Assembly (NCBI GenBank): GCA_024227235.1
Contig: JAAEKY010000013.1
Coordinates: forward strand, 1-59,527
DNA: 59,527 nucleotides
Source: Desulfobacteraceae bacterium
GTDB taxonomy: Bacteria; Desulfobacterota; Desulfobacteria; Desulfobacterales; Desulfobacteraceae
Direction of reading: 5' to 3'
The position numbers and the translations under genes were made by a program. The notes beneath the pieces were generated by a model. It worked only from the letters and a program-made list of their open reading frames with translations. It had not been told where the DNA came from and ran no database searches. Below, piece by piece: positions 8,721 through 17,344 of the stretch; position 1 is the first letter of the stretch, and every line of letters begins with the position of its first letter.

Positions 8721-11042
8721 TTAATTCGTCTGTCTCTTTATCCGTAAAGTTCCGGAAACCCTGGCAGATCCAAATTCACTAGAGGTTCTTTGTCGTATAG
8801 GAATCGTGGTTTGATCTACAGTAAAAACCCCTTTCAAGTCCAGAGTTTGTGGGGTGTATGTTGTTTGCTCTGTTTCGCCACTGCTGCCGATATTAGAGGA
8901 AAAAGTGGCTGGTAAATTTCCAAAGGAAAGAAATATTTTATACCTGCGTTCATTGGGTTGAAGGGGGCTTGGCATTCCCGGTAAGCTGTTATACTGATTT
9001 TGCATGGATTCAGCCATGGCTTGCATTTGAGCTAACTGCTGCTGCATCTCAGGGGGAATCATGTTCAAGTCCTCTTGACTTAACTGGGTGTTGTTTTCTG
9101 GTTCAGGCTTTTCAATATTCAGGCGTAATAACCCATACTCTCTTTGCGACCGTTCCTTGCCATCCCAGGTATCAGATCCACTACAGGTTAATGAGGAGCC
9201 CCCGGTAAGCTTGTGGGATTGCAGTGGTGCCCAGTGCCCTTTAGAACTATAACCAGCGTTTACTGAAAATCCTCCAAAAGGAACAAGCTGCTTGCCACTG
9301 TCAGGATCTGTGGCATCACTCGGATCAACAATATGTTCAAGAAAGCTAACGCTTAACTCCCCGCTTTCGTTTGATTTTAATTCAGCCCCCATACTGGCTT
9401 TGCCTGGACCGCCTTTATAAACATGTTCCCAGTCTCCTTTACCCCCGCCTTGGGCTTTCCAGTTTAAAGTCAGTTTGGCTTCACAACCGTATTCTTTGGC
9501 TGTGTAATCAATCATATTGGCTTCATCGGCAGAAGCGGTTGGGTTGGTGTTGGCTAAAACAAAAACAATACTTTCCAAATCTTCATCTGGAAGATCAAAA
9601 CAATAATTTCGAATATTCACTTTGGACCAGTCTTCAACCACTTCATCCTTGTCCACAATTTTGATAATGGCCCAGACTGCAACCTTTGGTTTTTCAGCAT
9701 GAAAATCAGCAAAATTAAAATCTATAGATCGAATTTGTTCTTTGGTTTGCGGCGTTAAATACAATTTTTCCATGGTAAGGCTTAAAAGGGGCAAGTCGAT
9801 TATTGGGATTATTACACCATCCACGCTGATTTTATGTTTAGCAATTGAAGGGGCGATCGGCAAAAATCCCCCCCCTATATCTCGAAATTTTCGTTCCGGC
9901 TCTATGTTATAAACCCAGAGGGAAAATTCTTTAAATGCCTTGTCAACACCACCGGGAATTTTTTGGACAAAGGCGGTCAGTGCGGCCATAGATTCACAAG
10001 CATCCCAAATCTTTTTTATAATTGATGGGCCGTGCTTCTGGCTTAAGTACAACGGCCAGACATATGCACCATACTCAAACTCTCCGTCTTCAAAGATCAA
10101 GGAGTGGCGCATTTTAAAATTTTTAAAGTAATCAGGTAAACAATTCTGCTCGATATTATAGTTGCGATATATATAATCTTCGGCCCAGGTAGCTGTTTGT
10201 TCCTGCCACCAATCGGCTTCATTGACATCAATATTGAATTGGATGGAATGAAACAACTCATGAGCAACAGCGCTTTGAATTTTTTCCTTACTCATCTTTT
10301 TGTCGATAAAAATATAAGAATAGGTTTTATCATTTACAACATCACCTGGATAACAAAGACCATCATCCACTATGTCTTCCAGCAGAATGTCCAATCGGGC
10401 ATCTGTTCCTACCGTGCCCATATCTGATTTAGGGTGCCGGCCCATGAACGAAGTTTCCTTCTCATATATGTTATGGGTATCAAACGCTTCTATCAGCCAC
10501 AGTGCTTGTTGACTTTCGCCTTCTCTCCACCATATTTTTACTTTTCCATTGGCAGCATCATGATGAAAAAGCGAACTGAAATCGTCAGGAAGACTTGGAT
10601 CGTCAGCATACGCCTGACGGATAAAGCTTGTTTGAGAGACATTGTCTTTTCGCCGGTAATAACTGCCTTTCTGCACGGGGTTCATCATAAAAGGCTTAAG
10701 TTTATCCTGGGTTTCTTTTGAAAGTTTATTCCAGTTACGCCGCAGTTCCTTAAGGTGGGTTGTTCCCCTTCGGGTGCGCAGATCTGATTTATATTTTTTC
10801 GGCAGATCAGGGTGTTTAAAAAGAGAATACGTTTTATAAAGAGTGGCCGTATCATAATCAATTTTTCCTGCGGTAAAATCCTCGTGAATCTGGGAAAAAG
10901 AAGAGGGGGCTTTAAAGGGTTTGGTCTGATTGGGCTTGTTTTGATTTGATTGGTCCTGATTGGGTTTTTCACTTTGACATCCAAGGAAAAATAGACAAGG
11001 CATTAGAAAAAATAATGACAAAAAAAACGATTTAGCAGACAT
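8721..11042 (-). CDS. Lipoprotein with HExxH zinc-peptidase motif
   Basis: 773 residues, with a lipoprotein signal ending in the lipobox FFLGC (Cys22) and AGGAGG before the ATG. A HELFH motif lies at residues 261-265 inside SAVAHELFHSIQF. About 25 residues later comes WWQEQTATWAED, offering a downstream Glu as third ligand, which is the gluzincin arrangement. The rest is beta-rich with no recognised family; a Gln/Met/Pro-rich stretch (LNMIPPEMQQQLAQMQAM) lies near residue 690. The protein is probably anchored to a membrane facing the periplasm or exterior. The peptidase call rests on the motif only, since no full domain was recognised. It has no operon partner. Confidence 0.7.
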   Translation of the reverse strand: MSAKSFFLSLFFLMPCLFFLGCQSEKPNQDQSNQNKPNQTKPFKAPSSFSQIHEDFTAGKIDYDTATLYKTYSLFKHPDLPKKYKSDLRTRRGTTHLKELRRNWNKLSKETQDKLKPFMMNPVQKGSYYRRKDNVSQTSFIRQAYADDPSLPDDFSSLFHHDAANGKVKIWWREGESQQALWLIEAFDTHNIYEKETSFMGRHPKSDMGTVGTDARLDILLEDIVDDGLCYPGDVVNDKTYSYIFIDKKMSKEKIQSAVAHELFHSIQFNIDVNEADWWQEQTATWAEDYIYRNYNIEQNCLPDYFKNFKMRHSLIFEDGEFEYGAYVWPLYLSQKHGPSIIKKIWDACESMAALTAFVQKIPGGVDKAFKEFSLWVYNIEPERKFRDIGGGFLPIAPSIAKHKISVDGVIIPIIDLPLLSLTMEKLYLTPQTKEQIRSIDFNFADFHAEKPKVAVWAIIKIVDKDEVVEDWSKVNIRNYCFDLPDEDLESIVFVLANTNPTASADEANMIDYTAKEYGCEAKLTLNWKAQGGGKGDWEHVYKGGPGKASMGAELKSNESGELSVSFLEHIVDPSDATDPDSGKQLVPFGGFSVNAGYSSKGHWAPLQSHKLTGGSSLTCSGSDTWDGKERSQREYGLLRLNIEKPEPENNTQLSQEDLNMIPPEMQQQLAQMQAMAESMQNQYNSLPGMPSPLQPNERRYKIFLSFGNLPATFSSNIGSSGETEQTTYTPQTLDLKGVFTVDQTTIPIRQRTSSEFGSARVSGTLRIKRQTN

Positions 11043-11409
11043 ACAACCTCCTATTTAGGTAAGGATAAGAGAAGCCGATTGAACATTATTAGAGACCTTT
11101 GAATAATGCCCTCTTTTGCCCAATTGCCACGGAATATAAAAATAATAATCCTCAAAATATTCAATATATGTGAGCATTCGCTCCTCTTCGAGCCCTCCGG
11201 TTATAATTTCAATCTTCCTTGCAATAAAACAAAATTGAACATCATTCAAAAGTCTCTATTCAAAAGTCTCTAAATTATCTTAAACCCTGAAACTATCGAT
11301 AATTATGAACAATTTTTTATTATACTCAAATTTCCTTTACAACACTTTAACAAGTTAGTAGTGGTAATGCAAAAAAAGACAAAAATTCCTGTATCAAAAG
11401 GTTAAAAAA
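11043..11409. other. Intergenic stretch containing a MITE-like element
   Basis: This 367-base gap lies between the divergent lipoprotein gene and the ykgJ-like gene. About half of it is the small inverted-repeat element annotated at 11090-11272. The remainder is A/T-rich and should contain the promoter of the gene at 11410; no convincing promoter boxes were made out. Confidence 0.4.
11090..11272. mobile_element. MITE-like element with ~15-bp terminal inverted repeats
   Basis: The left end reads TAGAGACCTTTGAAT (11090-11104). The right end carries its near-perfect inverse ATTCAAAAGTCTCTA twice in tandem (11244-11258 and 11258-11272). The roughly 180-base interior has no believable gene; a 64-codon minus-strand frame covers most of it but resembles nothing known. 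This fits a non-autonomous transposon remnant. A single matching end (GAGACCTTTGAAT) occurs again near 14036-14048, so the sequence is dispersed here. Confidence 0.5.
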
Positions 11410-11904
11410 ATGAATCATTTTCAAACGGCCATGCATGAAAACCTGATGATTGCAAAAAATGCACTCCAGAAACTATCCGAAAAAAAGATGCCGCCTGTTG
11501 AGGCGATGATCAAAGAAATCATCTCCATAAAATATCAAATGGAAACCATTGCAGATCAAAAAGGGTATTCCAAGCTCTGCAAATCATCTATTCTCATATG
11601 TAAAGGGGAGTGTTGCAAATGGCAGTTCCCAAAAAACTTGACCTATTTAGATTTTTTTATTTCAATCTTTTATATGACTCAAAAGCAACAGGCAGAACTG
11701 TCAAAATTGATTCTCAATACGAAAAATAGCTATTGCCCCATCTTGCTTAAAGATGGATGTTCACTTTCATTTGAACAGCGGCCTGTCCTTTGTACAAATG
11801 CTTACCCATGTTTTAATGATCGATCATACTGGAACGAAAAAGAGAAAAAAAATATCTTGTTTAAAAAAATATTTGATTCACTTGAGGACCTAATACCTTT
11901 TTAA
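11410..11904 (+). CDS. YkgJ-like cysteine-cluster protein
   Basis: 164 residues. The cysteine pattern (CKSSILICKGECCKWQ, then CPILLKDGCSLSFEQRPVLCTNAYPC) is that of the YkgJ / UPF0153 family, in which about eight cysteines bind zinc or an Fe-S cluster. The element 'F-Q-RP-x-x-C' is the usual family end. The N-terminal 60 residues are helical. AAGG precedes the ATG. The function of the family is not established; the gene is isolated. Confidence 0.7.
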   Translation: MNHFQTAMHENLMIAKNALQKLSEKKMPPVEAMIKEIISIKYQMETIADQKGYSKLCKSSILICKGECCKWQFPKNLTYLDFFISIFYMTQKQQAELSKLILNTKNSYCPILLKDGCSLSFEQRPVLCTNAYPCFNDRSYWNEKEKKNILFKKIFDSLEDLIPF

Positions 11905-12010
11905 AATTACTATAGGATTGCCTATCCCTGAGATATTTGAATCACTGGTTTTATCCGGTGTGTTTCGTTTGTTGGAATTTTTAGTGAAGTATAGTGTCCG
12001 CGAGATTCTA

Positions 12011-12622
12011 TCATAGTAATAGTTTTTCGCTTTCAATGACCTTTAAAGTTTTTTCTTTTTTGCCATCATCAGACAATTCAACTATCTTTAATTCGGTTAA
12101 CCGTTTGATGATATTATCAAGTTCTGTTTTACTGACTGGGAGGCCAATATCATTAACCTTTTCACAAAAAAAATTATAATTGATACCCCCCTCATAGCTT
12201 GTCATTATAAACAGAAGGCTGCAGATGTTTAACATTCTTTTGGAATTTGGTGACTCATCATCTTCATGCTCAAGCATCGTCAGTGTATTTGCTAAGCGTT
12301 TCATTAAAAGAACGGTAATGGTTTGTATAATTTTAGGGCTCTGCTTAAGCATTTTAAAAAGCGTCTCTTTATCAATAACCACAAGATCGCAAAATTCCTT
12401 GGCTTCGGCATATGCGGTTCTTGGTGATTCATTTATGATACACATCTCACCAAAGATTTCTCCTGGTTTTAATTCGCTGAGCACTTTTTTTTCACCATCA
12501 ATGATCTTATAAATCGTTACGACACCTGTTTTAATAAGATAGCCTATATTTCCGAGCTGGCCTTCCTTGAAGATCATCTGATTTTCGTAAAATGATTGTA
12601 TAGTACCGAATTGTAGACCCAC
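12011..12622 (-). CDS. Cyclic nucleotide-binding domain protein
   Basis: 203 residues. Residues 10-125 form a cNMP-binding (CAP_ED) beta-roll: QMIFKEGQLGNIGYLIKTGVVTIYK, then the phosphate-binding cassette region PGEIFGEMCIINESPRTAYAEA. The C-terminal 75 residues are helical, with a possible winged-helix (NDIGLPVSKTELDNIIKRLTELKIVEL), but no standard Crp-type HTH signature is obvious. The start is GTG, with GAGGG about 10 bases upstream. The domain order suggests a Crp/Fnr-like regulator or a stand-alone cNMP sensor. Confidence 0.75.
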   Translation of the reverse strand: MGLQFGTIQSFYENQMIFKEGQLGNIGYLIKTGVVTIYKIIDGEKKVLSELKPGEIFGEMCIINESPRTAYAEAKEFCDLVVIDKETLFKMLKQSPKIIQTITVLLMKRLANTLTMLEHEDDESPNSKRMLNICSLLFIMTSYEGGINYNFFCEKVNDIGLPVSKTELDNIIKRLTELKIVELSDDGKKEKTLKVIESEKLLL

Positions 12623-12807
12623 TTTAATAAATCCCTCAAAGAATTATATATTCACCTAATAAGATAAGTTGTTATACCTGTTGCAATTGTTGATTTCTTT
12701 CTCGCGGCAAAAATTATATTTGTAATATACTCTTTTTTTATGACTCTGTATCCTGCTTTTTTAAAATTCCTAAATTTTTCATCATTTCATGCGACTTTAA
12801 TAATGCT

Positions 12808-13659
12808 TTACCCCAGTTCAAATGTGGTCACGCCAAAAAGTTTCTGTAGGGGCAAATCAGGAAAGTCACCCGTATACATTCTTGCTGTTTCAAAAACTAC
12901 TTTCATATTCTGATTCTCAGCTAAGGCGATGGCATCCTGATTCATGTTAGGGGTATCTAAATAGATTTTTCCCCCTGGCTTAATCCTGGACTTCAAAGCA
13001 ATAAATAGAGTTTCTGCGATCTGAGGGGTATCCGCAAAAAGTGGGCCGATTTTATATCCTGATTGACAAATTCGCACCATTCCATAGCCTGAAAGCGTTC
13101 CATTTTGCATGAAACCAAAAGCAATACTATCAGGTTGATGGAGCCATGATTTAAGGAATTGAGACCTATTTTCGGGGAAAAATGGCTGATCATAACGTTC
13201 AATGGTGTCAAAAGGCACTTGGGATAAATCTATAATCCCGGGGTTGTTTGGTGGCCTACCGCCACTTACACCCTCATAGCGGATGTTTCTATACGCGAGT
13301 TTGAAGCCAGATTTTTTATAATTACTCTGCTGGTCGGTAACACCATCAAGCCCAATATTTCTTTCCGATAATCGTTCAAGGCCGGCATTCCATATTTGAA
13401 TTCCATACCCTTTCCCACGATATGCCGGCTTAACAATATAAAATCCCAGAAAGCCAAATGTCTCACCGTATTTCACTACCGAAATCGTCGCAATCGGTTC
13501 ATGATTGAGTTCCCCAACAAGGAATCCTCCCGGGTCGGCAGTATAAAAACAGTCAGCATCATACAATCCCGGATTCCATCCTTCGGATGCAGCCCAGTCA
13601 ATGGCAATATCAATCTCATCACGGGACATTGTTTTTATTATGTAATTCAACGATACCAT
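12808..13659 (-). CDS. GNAT-family N-acetyltransferase with second GNAT-like domain
   Basis: 283 residues. The first half has the acetyl-CoA site motif PAYRGKGYGIQIWNAGLERL (RGKGYG), preceded by beta strands FLVGELNHEPIATISVVKYG. The second half (from about residue 150) fits the C-terminal acetyltransferase-like domain often fused to this group (QPDSIAFGFMQNGTLSGYGMVR). AGGAGG precedes the ATG. The substrate is unknown and the gene is isolated. Confidence 0.8.
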   Translation of the reverse strand: MVSLNYIIKTMSRDEIDIAIDWAASEGWNPGLYDADCFYTADPGGFLVGELNHEPIATISVVKYGETFGFLGFYIVKPAYRGKGYGIQIWNAGLERLSERNIGLDGVTDQQSNYKKSGFKLAYRNIRYEGVSGGRPPNNPGIIDLSQVPFDTIERYDQPFFPENRSQFLKSWLHQPDSIAFGFMQNGTLSGYGMVRICQSGYKIGPLFADTPQIAETLFIALKSRIKPGGKIYLDTPNMNQDAIALAENQNMKVVFETARMYTGDFPDLPLQKLFGVTTFELG

Positions 13660-14447
13660 AGATGCCTCCTATAATTAATGACGAAATAGCGGCTTCAGTT
13701 TATTTTTTTTGTATCTCCTTGGCAACTATTTTTGAAAAATCAATAGTTGATGCCTCATCTGCACCACAGTTCGAGACATAGAGTGCCAAGAATATTAATT
13801 GAGATTTTTTTAATCTTTATAGATCGCGTAAATATTAGCTCTCTTTTTTCTGCTATCCTTGTTCGTTGAATTTTGAGATGTGGCCCCATTTATTTCAAGG
13901 TATGCAGATTGTTTTGAATGTTGGTTTTTACTAACGTAAAAGAATAAAACCACTAATAATGTTGGTATTCACCAACCAATGTCCATGTTTTCTTAATGGT
14001 AATACCCAGACTTTTCGCTGCCTGATAGATCTCTTGAGACCTTTGAATAGGAAGTATTCTACCGTGAACGGATAGAGTTCAGGGGCCATCAAGCGAAACT
14101 AAGGGGACTGGGAATGGGAATGCCACGCCGAGTAAAAACTTTAAATTAAATATAGCTCCGCTTTTTCGCTTACATACTCGCGAGTGAAAAAGCTTAAAAA
14201 AATATTCTGCCTGTCTTATATAAAGTGTTTTCAAAAATTACAATCAGCATAAACCCTCAACTTTGAAAATAGTTTATTTTTTATTCCTATAATCAAAATT
14301 ACTCAAAAAGGGTGGTATTTTCACTACACCTTCTACAAAAATTAATTTAATCACAGGATTAAACTTTGATTTATTTTCGCAAATAGGGTATGAATTGTCT
14401 GTTTTGAGTTTTTAATGACACGTAAGGCTATTAAGAAGGATGAAACC
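13660..14447. other. Long intergenic region with degraded gene remnants
   Basis: 788 bases without an intact gene. On the minus strand a frame ending at 13700 reads ALYVSNCGADEASTIDFSK, like the tail of a lost gene. Another, near 13965-14035, reads YQAAKSLGITIKKTWTLVG, like a Fis-type or phage-type helix-turn-helix end. A solo copy of the MITE end lies near 14036-14048. A hairpin with an 11-base stem (14160-14170 paired with 14183-14193, one G·T pair) follows; it has no T-run. The last 150 bases probably hold the promoter of the kor operon. Confidence 0.4.
14263..14293 (+). promoter_or_regulatory. Possible sigma70-type promoter of the kor-hdr operon
   Basis: A perfect TATAAT at 14288-14293 has TTGAAA at 14263-14268. 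The 19-base spacer is longer than the usual 17, so the -35 assignment is weak. The position would leave a leader of about 145 bases before korD. Confidence 0.3.
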
Positions 14448-14702
14448 ATGGTATTTTGGAGAGACCCCCTTGATTCGGATGACATTCATGTTACCCGAGG
14501 TGTTGTTCATATCATAGAAGAAAGGTGCAAAGGGTGTGGGTATTGCATTGCCTATTGCCCAAGAAAGGTACTTGAACGGTCCAAAGACTTTAACAGTAAT
14601 GGATATCACCCGCCTACAGTAAAGAGCGAAGAGTGTCTGGACTGCTGTTATTGCCAGCTTCTTTGTCCTGAATTTGCCATATTTACAGTGGAAGCAACTT
14701 AG
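14448..14702 (+). CDS. korD: 2-oxoacid:ferredoxin oxidoreductase delta subunit, 2[4Fe-4S] ferredoxin
   Basis: An 84-residue ferredoxin with two 4Fe-4S motifs, CKGCGYCIAYCP and CLDCCYCQLLCP. It would pass electrons from the oxidoreductase core to soluble ferredoxin or to the Hdr proteins downstream. The start at 14448 is preferred over the ATG at 14415 because AAGGA lies 7 bases before it and none precedes the earlier one. The korA start lies 18 bases after its stop, and the D-A-B-C order is that of four-subunit archaeal and deltaproteobacterial enzymes of this class. Confidence 0.85.
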   Translation: MVFWRDPLDSDDIHVTRGVVHIIEERCKGCGYCIAYCPRKVLERSKDFNSNGYHPPTVKSEECLDCCYCQLLCPEFAIFTVEAT

Positions 14703-14720
14703 ATTTAATAATTTAGTCAG

Positions 14721-15878
14721 ATGGAAAAAAATATGAAACCAGCAGTCCTCACAGGCAAACACTTTATAAATGGCGATGTGGCATGTGCAGAAGGCGCCAT
14801 AGCAGCAGGATGTAAATTTTTTGGCGGGTATCCCATAACACCTGCAACAGAAGTTGCCGAACATATATCTGAACGGCTTCCAGATGTGGGGGGTACCTTT
14901 ATACAAATGGAAGATGAAATTGCTGCCATGACATCCATTTTGGGTGCTGCATGGACAGGGGCTAAAACCATGACCTCAACATCCGGCCCTGGATTCAGTT
15001 TAATGATGGAAACTGTGGGCTTAGCTGTTGTGACAGAAACCCCTTGTGTGGTGGTGAACGTCCAGCGGGCAGGTCCTTCTACCGGTCTTCCTACTCAAGG
15101 TGCCCAAGGGGATATGATGCAGGCCAAATGGGGATCTCATGGTGATTATGAAATCATTGCGATTGCACCGTCTTCGCCACAGGAGATGTTTGATTTTACG
15201 ATTATAGCTTTTAATTTAAGCGAGAAGTACAGAACGCCGGTTTTTATCATGTCTGATGAAATTGTCGGCCACATGAGTGAAAAAGTAGTGATCCCTAAGC
15301 CCTCTAAAATTAAAACTATTTCAAGAAAAAAACCCAAGGGTCCTAAAAATAAATTTAAGCTTTACAAACCTGATGCTGATGGGGTTGCTCCCATGCCGGC
15401 GATTGGGGATGGCTACAAGGTTCATGTCACGGGCTTGACCCATGATGAGATAGGCTATCCTGTCATGTCTATTGAGGCCCAGGAAGAGATGATGACACGG
15501 CTTTTAGGAAAAATCAGAAACAATATCGACGATATCATTATGACGGAACAATATCTATTGGATGATGCAGACATCGTGATCGTTTCCTACGGCGTATCAT
15601 CCAGAACAAGCTATACTGCTGTAGACATGGCAAGAGAAAAAGGTGTTAAGGCTGGACTGCTCAGATTAATTACAGTCTGGCCTTTTCCAGATGCGCTCAT
15701 CAAAGAACTGGCCCAACGGGTAAAAGGATTTATTACCGTAGAAATTAATTTAGGCCAGATCTGCAGGGAAGTACAACGGTGTGCCGGCACTGATATCCCC
15801 TCATATTTAGCAGGCCATGCAGGTGGTGCAGTCGTGCCGCCTGAAGATGTCCTTTCCATTATAAAGGAGAATTTTTAA
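14721..15878 (+). CDS. korA: 2-oxoacid (2-oxoglutarate):ferredoxin oxidoreductase alpha subunit
   Basis: 385 residues. The N-terminal pyrimidine-domain signature is ACAEGAIAAGCKFFGGYPITPATEVAEHIS, followed by MEDEIAAMTSILGAAWTGAKTMTSTSGPGFSLM, both typical of the KorA/PorA family. The late TGLTHDEIGYP element is typical of KorA. With KorB it would oxidatively decarboxylate a 2-oxoacid with CoA to the acyl-CoA, CO2 and reduced ferredoxin. 2-oxoglutarate, a step of the oxidative TCA cycle, is the likeliest substrate by sequence type, but an isovalerate- or pyruvate-type substrate cannot be excluded. Three bases separate its stop codon and the korB start. Confidence 0.88.
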   Translation: MEKNMKPAVLTGKHFINGDVACAEGAIAAGCKFFGGYPITPATEVAEHISERLPDVGGTFIQMEDEIAAMTSILGAAWTGAKTMTSTSGPGFSLMMETVGLAVVTETPCVVVNVQRAGPSTGLPTQGAQGDMMQAKWGSHGDYEIIAIAPSSPQEMFDFTIIAFNLSEKYRTPVFIMSDEIVGHMSEKVVIPKPSKIKTISRKKPKGPKNKFKLYKPDADGVAPMPAIGDGYKVHVTGLTHDEIGYPVMSIEAQEEMMTRLLGKIRNNIDDIIMTEQYLLDDADIVIVSYGVSSRTSYTAVDMAREKGVKAGLLRLITVWPFPDALIKELAQRVKGFITVEINLGQICREVQRCAGTDIPSYLAGHAGGAVVPPEDVLSIIKENF

Positions 15879-15881
15879 ATC

Positions 15882-16718
15882 ATGAAAGCGACTGCTGCAA
15901 AACCCCTCCCCCATCCCATGGAAGACCTTATTCGGATGGACAGGATTCCCCATATCTGGTGCTCGGGCTGTGGAACCGGCTCTGTTTTCATGGCATGCCT
16001 CTCTGCTATCAAAGAATCGGGCATTCCCTATAACGAATTTTCAATGGTCTCTGGGATTGGATGTTCAGGAAGAGGGGCAGGTTATATCAACGTTGATTCT
16101 TTTCATACCACTCATGGCCGGGCCATTCCTTTTGCCACTGGAATAAAAATGGCCAAACCAGACCTGAATGTTATTGTATTTTCAGGGGATGGGGATTTAT
16201 TTGCCATTGGCGGAAACCATTTTATCCATGCGGCAAGAAGAAACATGGATATTACAGTGATCTGCGTCAACAATCTTATTTATGGCATGACCGGTGGCCA
16301 AGTAGCCGCGACCACTCCGCATAAGGCAAAATCATCCACAACTGCTGCTGGAAACCCTGAAACACCTTTTAATCTACCTTTATTGGCGTATGCATCCGGC
16401 GCAACATTTGTTGCAAGATGGACCATGCTCCATTCAAGAGATATTGCAGATGCAGTTCAGATGGCATTGAACAACAAAGGATTCTCTTTTATTGAAGTGT
16501 TATCTCCCTGCCCCATCAATTATGGCCGGCGAAACAAAGAGAAAGCACTTGAGACCTTAAGGCTTTATCATGATAACACTATTATAAAAAGCAATGCTGA
16601 TCTTTCCGAACTAGATATTGATTTTAAACGCGGCGTTGTCCTGGGTAATTTTATAAATAAGGAAAAACCATCCCATGATGAGCAATATAGCAAAATCTAC
16701 CACGCTGAGGCGGGTTAA
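15882..16718 (+). CDS. korB: 2-oxoacid:ferredoxin oxidoreductase beta subunit (TPP-binding)
   Basis: 278 residues. The entry motif HIWCSGCGTGSVFMAC is followed by GIGCSGRGAGYIN and the thiamine-diphosphate motif GDGDLFAIGGNHFIHAARRN...NNLIYGMTGGQ. A cysteine late in the protein (LSPCPINYGRR) completes the usual Fe-S ligand set of KorB/PorB. AAGGAG lies before the ATG, inside the end of korA. It pairs with KorA for catalysis in the cytoplasm. Confidence 0.9.
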   Translation: MKATAAKPLPHPMEDLIRMDRIPHIWCSGCGTGSVFMACLSAIKESGIPYNEFSMVSGIGCSGRGAGYINVDSFHTTHGRAIPFATGIKMAKPDLNVIVFSGDGDLFAIGGNHFIHAARRNMDITVICVNNLIYGMTGGQVAATTPHKAKSSTTAAGNPETPFNLPLLAYASGATFVARWTMLHSRDIADAVQMALNNKGFSFIEVLSPCPINYGRRNKEKALETLRLYHDNTIIKSNADLSELDIDFKRGVVLGNFINKEKPSHDEQYSKIYHAEAG

Positions 16719-16747
16719 CGAAAGACTTATAAATCAGGTGCAACTTT

Positions 16748-17344
16748 ATGGTTAAACAACCAACACAATCAAAACAGGAAATTATAATTACCGGATTTGG
16801 CGGACAAGGGATTGTTCTTGCCGGCCGGATTTTGGGAATGGCTGCTGCGTTAAAAGATGACAAAGAAAGCACCCTGGTTCAGTCCTATGGGCCCGAATCC
16901 AGAGGCGGTGCCTGCTGCGCCCAGGTGGTCATTTCTGATGATGCTATTCAGTATCCTTATATTACGACCCCGGATGTTCTGGTATGCATGTCCCAGGCAG
17001 CCTATTTGAAATATTATAAATCTGTAACACCTGAAGGATTTCTTTTAACAGACAAAGATCTAGTTAAACCTGTGAGTGACAGAGATTGTTTTTCCATCCC
17101 TTCAACCCGCATGGCAGAGGAACTTGGACGAAAAATGATGGCCAATATCATCATGATCGGTTTTACTACTGCCATTACTCAGCTTGTTAGTAAAAAAGCT
17201 GCTGAATACGCGGTGACATCTTCCGTACCAAAGGGAACCGAAGAAATGAACACCAAAGCCTTTAACAAAGGATATGATTACGGAAAATCTTTGCTTAAAG
17301 GCCGGGCTCAAAAAGCCTCTGGTAAAAAGAGGGCCAACGCATGA
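16748..17344 (+). CDS. korC: 2-oxoacid:ferredoxin oxidoreductase gamma subunit
   Basis: 198 residues of the gamma (POR/KOR domain) type, beginning IIITGFGGQGIVLAGRILGMAA, with SYGPESRGGACCAQVVIS following. The subunit completes the four-protein enzyme. Its TGA overlaps the ATG of the next gene by four bases (ATGA), so the downstream Hdr-type protein is probably translationally coupled to it, strong context for a functional link. Confidence 0.9.
   Translation: MVKQPTQSKQEIIITGFGGQGIVLAGRILGMAAALKDDKESTLVQSYGPESRGGACCAQVVISDDAIQYPYITTPDVLVCMSQAAYLKYYKSVTPEGFLLTDKDLVKPVSDRDCFSIPSTRMAEELGRKMMANIIMIGFTTAITQLVSKKAAEYAVTSSVPKGTEEMNTKAFNKGYDYGKSLLKGRAQKASGKKRANA

Noticed and set aside
11055..11249. 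64-codon minus-strand frame in the MITE-like element
   Set aside because: No ribosome site, no recognised family and bounded by the inverted repeats; treated as element interior.
14412..14906. 164-codon minus-strand frame over korD/korA
   Set aside because: Antisense to ferredoxin codons; its cysteines are complements of the real ones.
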